Shown one piece after another: positions 13,761-17,732 of a DNA stretch of 17,732 nt. Source of the DNA: CAZQLW01 sp964639875 (GTDB lineage Archaea; Nanobdellota; Nanobdellia; Woesearchaeales; GW2011-AR9); contig CAZXEM010000022.1 of the NCBI GenBank assembly GCA_964639875.1, positions 1 through 17,732 of the forward strand, in the 5' to 3' direction. A model generated the notes under the pieces. It had not been told where the DNA came from and ran no database searches. It was given only the letters and a program-made list of their open reading frames with translations. Position 1 is the stretch's first letter; the number at the start of each line of letters is the position of its first letter. The position numbers and the translations under genes were made by a program.

Positions 13761-14203
13761 TTGTTTAATTCCAGAAATGTTTCTTTTTCAATCTCATTAA
13801 TTATTTGATGTTCTTGTAATTTTAAAATTTTAAAATTTTCTTCTAAACCATCCTGAAAAGCTAAATATTCTTTAATATTCCTATGGACTGTTTCAACTAA
13901 GAAATCAAATTCTGAATTTATTTCATAGATGGAGTTAACATTTTGATGTTTTTTTAAAAAGTTTAACAATTCTTTAATTTGCGAATGTTCGATTTTTAAA
14001 ACAAATTTAACTTGATGATTATATCCTATTTTAGGAAAATCTACAATTGTTGAATGTTTTTTGATTATTCCTTCTTTTTGTAATCTATTAAGTTTATCAT
14101 AAACTGTAGAGACGGGCATTTCTAAATTTTTAGCAATATTTACTACACTGTGCCGAGAATTTTTTCTTAAATGGGTTATTATTTTCAAATTTGTACTATT
14201 CAT
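13757..14203 (-). CDS. Lrp/AsnC-type transcriptional regulator (second of tandem pair)
   Basis: 148 residues. An AsnC-type helix-turn-helix occupies about 1-55 (LRKNSRHSVVNIAKNLEMPVSTVYDKLNRLQKEGII). A C-terminal RAM/ACT-like dimer and effector domain follows, with DFPKIGYNHQVKFVLKI and EFDFLVETVHRNI. It is shorter than full Lrp proteins only at the very N-terminus. It is clearly paralogous to the gene upstream: both share STxxDxLxxLQ and DFLVETVHxNI. Its ATG overlaps the upstream stop by four bases (14203-14200, ATGA), indicating coupled translation and possible hetero-oligomers. Effector unknown. Confidence 0.8.
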   Translation of the reverse strand: MNSTNLKIITHLRKNSRHSVVNIAKNLEMPVSTVYDKLNRLQKEGIIKKHSTIVDFPKIGYNHQVKFVLKIEHSQIKELLNFLKKHQNVNSIYEINSEFDFLVETVHRNIKEYLAFQDGLEENFKILKLQEHQIINEIEKETFLELNK

Positions 14204-14637
14204 TTTATTAAAAATCCCTCTCTTTTTATATCATTGATCAAATAATTTAGTTGTTTATCTTCAAGAGCATAATTATTATTTAACTTATCCAAAAATTTAT
14301 CTAAATCTTGAATGTTCTGGTGAACAGTTTCAACTAAGAAATCCCAGCCATTATTAATTTTAAAAAGATTATTAACGTTTTCATTTAGAATTAGGTGTTG
14401 TTTAAGTTTCTCTTTATTATTTTGGCCGACTCTTAAAAAAATTTGTGCCCGTGTATGATAACCTAACCTTTCAAAGTTTATTAAAGTAGTATTTTTTATA
14501 ATTATACTTTCTTGTAATTCTTTTAATAAATCAAATAAAGTTGAGATGGGAATTCTGGTCTTACGACTAATAGTGGTTAACTTTTCTCTAGAGTTCTCTC
14601 TTAAAAAAGAAAGTAAAAGAAAATGTTTTGGTTGCAT
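14200..14637 (-). CDS. Lrp/AsnC-type transcriptional regulator (first of tandem pair)
   Basis: 145 residues with the same architecture as its neighbour: N-terminal HTH (FLRENSREKLTTISRKTRIPISTLFDLLKELQ) and C-terminal RAM-like domain (NFERLGYHTRAQIFLRV; GWDFLVETVHQNI). The ATG at 14637 is only three bases after the stop of the TPR gene, so it is cotranscribed with it. No independent promoter is visible. The duplication is old, since identity outside the motifs is modest. It probably regulates this operon or amino-acid-responsive genes, by family inference. Confidence 0.8.
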   Translation of the reverse strand: MQPKHFLLLSFLRENSREKLTTISRKTRIPISTLFDLLKELQESIIIKNTTLINFERLGYHTRAQIFLRVGQNNKEKLKQHLILNENVNNLFKINNGWDFLVETVHQNIQDLDKFLDKLNNNYALEDKQLNYLINDIKREGFLIK

Positions 14638-14640
14638 TTT

Positions 14641-15885
14641 TTAGTGGATTAACTTCAAATCTGGCCCATTATTGTTTCCAGTGTAGCAAACAATTGCGTC
14701 TTTATGATACTTTAACAACCAAACCGAATCTGTGTGATAAGGAGCTTTTTGCAAATCAATACCTTGTTTCACTAAACTGTTTAGTAAAGGTAGTGCTTTG
14801 TTAAACTCAGCTTTATTTCCAATATTTCCTTTTCCATCAATATCAGCATCCATTACATGTCCAATCGCTAAATCATAAACTGCATTTACATCTTTAGGAT
14901 TTAAGTTTGCTCGTAACCCAGCAATACTCTTAAAATTATCTTTCTGTCTTGGATAATGACCATCTCTTCTTTCCGTTTTTAAACATGCAGAAGCCAAATC
15001 TAAAAGAGCTTTATCACTACGATGTTTCTGGTTATCAACATTTAAGATGTGGTAAATTGGAGCTTCTTGATCCCCAGGAGAGTCTAACAATCTTCCTGGT
15101 AAATAATTTTCTACAAAGTTTTTTGTAATGAATTCTACATCTGGGTTTAGTTCAATAGCTTTTAACATATAATTGTGTGAACCATTTTCTTTACCCAATT
15201 TCTTTAATGCATTAGACATTGAAACATGCACATCGGCATCCATTGGATGATTGGTTAGTCCAAGAGTGGCATATTTAACTACTTTTTTGGGTTTGTCCTC
15301 GAAAAGAGTGATTAATCTTTTATAAGAATCAACACAACTTGGATCTAATTCAATTGCTCTTTCATAAGCATTGACTACTTTATTTTTTCTAACTTTGTTT
15401 GCAATGCCTGTTACTGCAGCATAAGAAGCTGGGGCTGGTAAAGCAAGAATCATTCCTGTGACTAATCCTGTACCAGAAAGGAATTTTCCCACTTTACTTT
15501 TACATTTTGGTAAAATTTTTTCTAATGGTTTAAACACCGAGTCAAAAATCGCACCAGCATTCTCATCATTTTTTTCTGTCTTATTTCTGTATTTATTGGC
15601 CATCAAAGTTGCATAGCAATAATGATTTCCAGCTGCACTAAATTTTGCATCAATTCCTTCTTCAATGAGTTTCTCATCAATACTTGCTGCTTGTTTAAAT
15701 GTTTTAATTGCTTTTTTATTATCGCCATCTTTGACGTAACAAACCCCTTTTGTTCTCAAGATGTCACTTTTTATTTCACCTTCAATTTCTTCATTCATCA
15801 TTTCATCAGCCATTTTAATAGCTTGCGGATAATATCCATTGTCAGCTAGGCTTTCCAGTTCCGACATTTTATTTTTTATTTTCAT
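14641..15885 (-). CDS. TPR-repeat protein, 414 aa
   Basis: Helical-repeat protein with at least four TPR-like units: about 16-30 (NGYYPQAIKMADEMM), 46-70 (KGVCYVKDGDNKKAIKTFKQ), 168-185 (VVNAYERAIELDPSC) and 235-250 (NYMLKAIELNPD). A hydrophobic, Ala/Pro-rich segment at about 135-161 (GTGLVTGMILALPAPASYAA) could be a membrane insertion or a buried helix. The C-terminal 130 residues have no recognised domain. Likely a scaffold for protein-protein contacts. The start at 15885 has a clear Shine-Dalgarno, GGAGG at 15896-15900, ten bases upstream; an internal ATG at codon 7 lacks one. It is the first gene of the TPR-Lrp-Lrp unit. Confidence 0.75.
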   Translation of the reverse strand: MKIKNKMSELESLADNGYYPQAIKMADEMMNEEIEGEIKSDILRTKGVCYVKDGDNKKAIKTFKQAASIDEKLIEEGIDAKFSAAGNHYCYATLMANKYRNKTEKNDENAGAIFDSVFKPLEKILPKCKSKVGKFLSGTGLVTGMILALPAPASYAAVTGIANKVRKNKVVNAYERAIELDPSCVDSYKRLITLFEDKPKKVVKYATLGLTNHPMDADVHVSMSNALKKLGKENGSHNYMLKAIELNPDVEFITKNFVENYLPGRLLDSPGDQEAPIYHILNVDNQKHRSDKALLDLASACLKTERRDGHYPRQKDNFKSIAGLRANLNPKDVNAVYDLAIGHVMDADIDGKGNIGNKAEFNKALPLLNSLVKQGIDLQKAPYHTDSVWLLKYHKDAIVCYTGNNNGPDLKLIH

Positions 15886-15910
15886 TTTTATTTTTCCTCC
15901 GAGTTTGTTG

Positions 15911-15947
15911 TGAGGGGTTAGAAACGTTTTTGTTTCTCATTTCCTCA
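15911..15947 (-). terminator. hairpin at the radical SAM / TPR junction
   Basis: AGAAAC (15920-15925) and GTTTCT (15932-15937) form a stem, extended after a small internal loop by TGAGG (15911-15915) and CCTCA (15943-15947). It begins at the stop codon of the radical SAM gene and lies before the Shine-Dalgarno of the TPR gene. It may terminate or attenuate transcription between them. It lacks a long T-run, so processing or partial readthrough is also possible. Confidence 0.35.
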
Positions 15948-16910
15948 TTGTTTGTTTTTCTCCAAAATACCTCTTGGAGTTAGTTTGTATGTTAATTCAG
16001 AATAGGTGGGATTACCAATAATTACCGTGTACCCTAAATTAACTAGTTTAAAATAAGTTTCTGTATACTTTTTTTTACTAATAGATTTGATTTCATTAGA
16101 AATGGGATTAACTTTTCTCAGTTTTAAAATAACATTGTCAGGGTCAAATTTCTCTTTAATGACATTAGTGTCAAAAATGGTTTTATCTTCTAATGTTGAA
16201 GTTAAAGTTAATTTACGTCCATAAACTTCTTTCCATTCATTAGCAAAGTTATTAATTTCATCCAAACAATATAATTTTATTTTATTAGGTCCGTTACCAT
16301 TAACAATTCGTTCCCTTTCATAATCACAAGTACTATTTAGAGAAATCTGTAAAGATATTTTTTGTTGAGATGATTTCTTTTTAAAATTTAACATACTCTC
16401 AAAAAACCCATACTTTTTTGCAGCAATTGATGATATTTTTATTTTATTTTCTAAAAATTTTTCTGAGAGAGAATATAATAAAGTTTCTAAATTTTTATTG
16501 AGTGATAAATCTCCACCTTTAAGTAATCCTAATTTTAAAGATTTTTTATTTTTAACTAAACCATAATTTAAAGCAATATCAATGCCTTTTTCAAATAAAG
16601 AGATGATTGTTTCAGATTTAGAGTAGAATGTTGCTTTTTTGCCACCATAACCACAAAAATGACATTTAGCCACACAACTTCCATCGTGGTGGAGGGGAAC
16701 TTCAACTTGATAAGGCGTTTCTGTGTTCGTTGGTGGATCATGAAGAATACTTTTTGGAGAAAAATATTTTTCTAGGTTATTCTTGTCAATAACACTTTCA
16801 TAATTATGGGTGGGAGCAATAACAAGTTCATAAAGTTTACTTTCTAATTCTAAGATGCCCCCAAAAAACTTTCCATGTTGATTAATTTGTTTTATGCTTA
16901 CAGGTTCCAT
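15945..16910 (-). CDS. radical SAM protein, RlmN-like
   Basis: 321 residues. The [4Fe-4S] motif DGSCVAKCHFCGYGG gives C79, C83 and C86 in the C-x3-C-x2-C spacing. KGGDLSL (131-137) takes the place of the GGE SAM-binding motif, and ISLQISLNSTCDYERERIV (185-203) resembles the SLHA...R.K.VP strand and helix of RlmN/Cfr methyltransferases. VNPISNE and LGYTVIIGNP follow in the expected places. The two catalytic cysteines of RlmN are not evident near the C-terminus, so it is probably not a 23S A2503 methylase. The substrate is unknown. A minus-strand TATA-like stretch at 16974-16983 and a 17001-17012 palindrome lie upstream. It may be cotranscribed with the TPR gene 59 bp downstream. Confidence 0.72.
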   Translation of the reverse strand: MEPVSIKQINQHGKFFGGILELESKLYELVIAPTHNYESVIDKNNLEKYFSPKSILHDPPTNTETPYQVEVPLHHDGSCVAKCHFCGYGGKKATFYSKSETIISLFEKGIDIALNYGLVKNKKSLKLGLLKGGDLSLNKNLETLLYSLSEKFLENKIKISSIAAKKYGFFESMLNFKKKSSQQKISLQISLNSTCDYERERIVNGNGPNKIKLYCLDEINNFANEWKEVYGRKLTLTSTLEDKTIFDTNVIKEKFDPDNVILKLRKVNPISNEIKSISKKKYTETYFKLVNLGYTVIIGNPTYSELTYKLTPRGILEKNKQ

Positions 16911-17092
16911 TTGTTTTCACATTCCCAGAATAAATCTGGTTTTCTTGTAATATTTCTAACTGAGGCAGAACTGAAATATATACTTTCTTCAATTATAATT
17001 ATTACTGGTAATTACATAATTACTTTCCGAAAAGTATTTATATGAGTCTTGTTTTTTAGTAGAAAGATTACGAAATTAATGGAATGCTTACA
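16911..17092. promoter_or_regulatory. divergent promoter region with palindrome
   Basis: Holds a minus-strand TATA (16974-16983, AAATATATAC on the plus strand) for the radical SAM gene and a plus-strand TATA (TATTTATAT, 17035-17043) for the AbrB-PhoU gene. Between them is the palindrome ATTAC-TG-GTAAT (17001-17012), followed by two further AATTAC copies (17010-17015 and 17018-17023). This is an operator candidate that could control both genes. Confidence 0.4.
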
Positions 17093-17732
17093 ATGAAAAG
17101 AAAAATCAATCGTGTTGGAACAAGTACACTTACAGTTTCATTACCTAGCAAATGGGCCAGAAAGTATGGAGTGAATGTAGGGGATGAAGTTGATGTGGTT
17201 GAAGATGGGAAAAGTTTAGTGATTGGTAGTGAACAAAAAAGAACTTTAGGTAAAAAAGTTGTTGAGGTCCAATCTACTAAAGAATTTGTAAAAAGATTAT
17301 TATATGTTCCTTACGTTTTAGGTTATGAGGAGATTGAAGTTACATTTAAAGAACAAAAAGTAATGGAAAAGATTGAACAAACTGTAGAAATTATGTCCGG
17401 ATTTGAAATTATTGACCAAAGACCAGGATTTTGTTTAATTCAAAACATTGCTAAAGAAGAAGAAACAAAATTTAAAGAAATATTTAAGAGATTAGTTTTT
17501 TTAGTTCAAACCATGGGTGATGAATTAGAAAAAGGTTTGAAAGAAGATTCTGAAAATCTTAACGGTTTACCTCCAATGCGAAGGATGGCTAATAAATTAA
17601 CTTTGTTTTGTGGAAGAATACTACATCTTAAAGGCCATAAAGATCAAGATAGAACAATTAGATATTTTTTAATTGTCAATTTATTAGAAAAAATTGCTAT
17701 CCATCTTCGAGATTTAGGTGACCATTTTAAAG
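17093..17732 (+). CDS. AbrB-PhoU fusion, archaeal phosphate-uptake-type regulator (3' end outside window)
   Basis: About 213 codons are visible. The N-terminus (2-44) is an AbrB/MazE-type swapped-hairpin DNA-binding domain: RKINRVGTSTLTVSLPSKWA, then KYGVNVGDEVDVVEDGKSLVI. After a linker (about 50-95) comes a PhoU-like helical region (FKRLVFLVQTMGDELEKGL, then LPPMRRMANKLTLFCGRIL and FLIVNLLEKIAIHLRDLGDH). This AbrB-PhoU architecture is common in archaea and links phosphate transport control with DNA binding. The conventional start ATG is at 17093; an in-frame ATG at 17084 would add three residues. No Shine-Dalgarno is seen, and the TATA box is about 54 bp upstream. The reading frame is open to the window edge. 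Confidence 0.85.
   Translation, partial: MKRKINRVGTSTLTVSLPSKWARKYGVNVGDEVDVVEDGKSLVIGSEQKRTLGKKVVEVQSTKEFVKRLLYVPYVLGYEEIEVTFKEQKVMEKIEQTVEIMSGFEIIDQRPGFCLIQNIAKEEETKFKEIFKRLVFLVQTMGDELEKGLKEDSENLNGLPPMRRMANKLTLFCGRILHLKGHKDQDRTIRYFLIVNLLEKIAIHLRDLGDHFK

Noticed and set aside
13641..16910. Idea that the 28-residue peptide and the radical SAM gene form a modified-peptide biosynthesis pair
   Set aside because: They are 2.2 kb apart on opposite strands, with regulators and a TPR protein in between. No SPASM domain or peptide-recognition domain is visible, so the link is not supported.

Overview
The window looks like a piece of an AT-rich archaeal chromosome, most likely from the DPANN group (Woesearchaeota or Pacearchaeota type). 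The evidence is gene content: deoxyhypusine synthase, a Ser/His archaeal-type signal peptidase I, transcription factor S, TrmB-like and Lrp-like regulators, and an AbrB-PhoU fusion. Many genes also have a TATA-like box 25-28 bp before the start codon and no leader, which is typical of archaeal leaderless transcription. The taxon is an inference. No rRNA, tRNA or CRISPR array is visible.

Layout. 1-362 (-) is the 5' part of deoxyhypusine synthase, divergent from a YgiQ-type radical SAM protein (657-2186) and a TatD nuclease (2251-3051). A TrmB-like regulator (3082-3792, -) converges on tatD. It diverges from a 78-residue orphan (3901-4137) across a short promoter region with a perfect 7-bp-arm palindrome. 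An exported or membrane-anchored orphan follows (4277-4963). Next comes a compact two-gene cassette (5196-6260 and 6305-7261) of unrecognised proteins, each with its own leaderless promoter. It is bracketed by imperfect inverted repeats (5034-5157 and 7272-7357) and has no visible transposase. This is the most novel-looking object in the window.

The next block reads on the minus strand: a HExxH metallopeptidase-like protein (11031-11657) overlapping by ATGA a homologue of the FmrO/Arm aminoglycoside-resistance 16S rRNA methyltransferases (10210-11034), then a Ca2+-type P-type ATPase (7472-10099) with its own promoter. On the plus strand are signal peptidase I (11724-12377), transcription factor S (12488-12802) and a coupled PepSY-like protein (12799-13314). 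An intergenic stretch (13315-13756) holds a leaderless 12-codon frame coupled to a 28-codon peptide and a hairpin terminator. A minus-strand cluster follows: an RlmN-like radical SAM protein (15945-16910), a TPR protein (14641-15885) and two tandem, overlapping Lrp-type regulators (14200-14637, 13757-14203). The window ends inside a divergent AbrB-PhoU regulator (17093 onward).

Working together: the TPR-Lrp-Lrp genes are packed tightly enough to be one operon, possibly including the radical SAM gene. The methyltransferase and metallopeptidase are translationally coupled, as are TFS and its neighbour. The remaining genes look monocistronic. Searches, folding and expression data were not available, so family calls rest on motifs read by eye.
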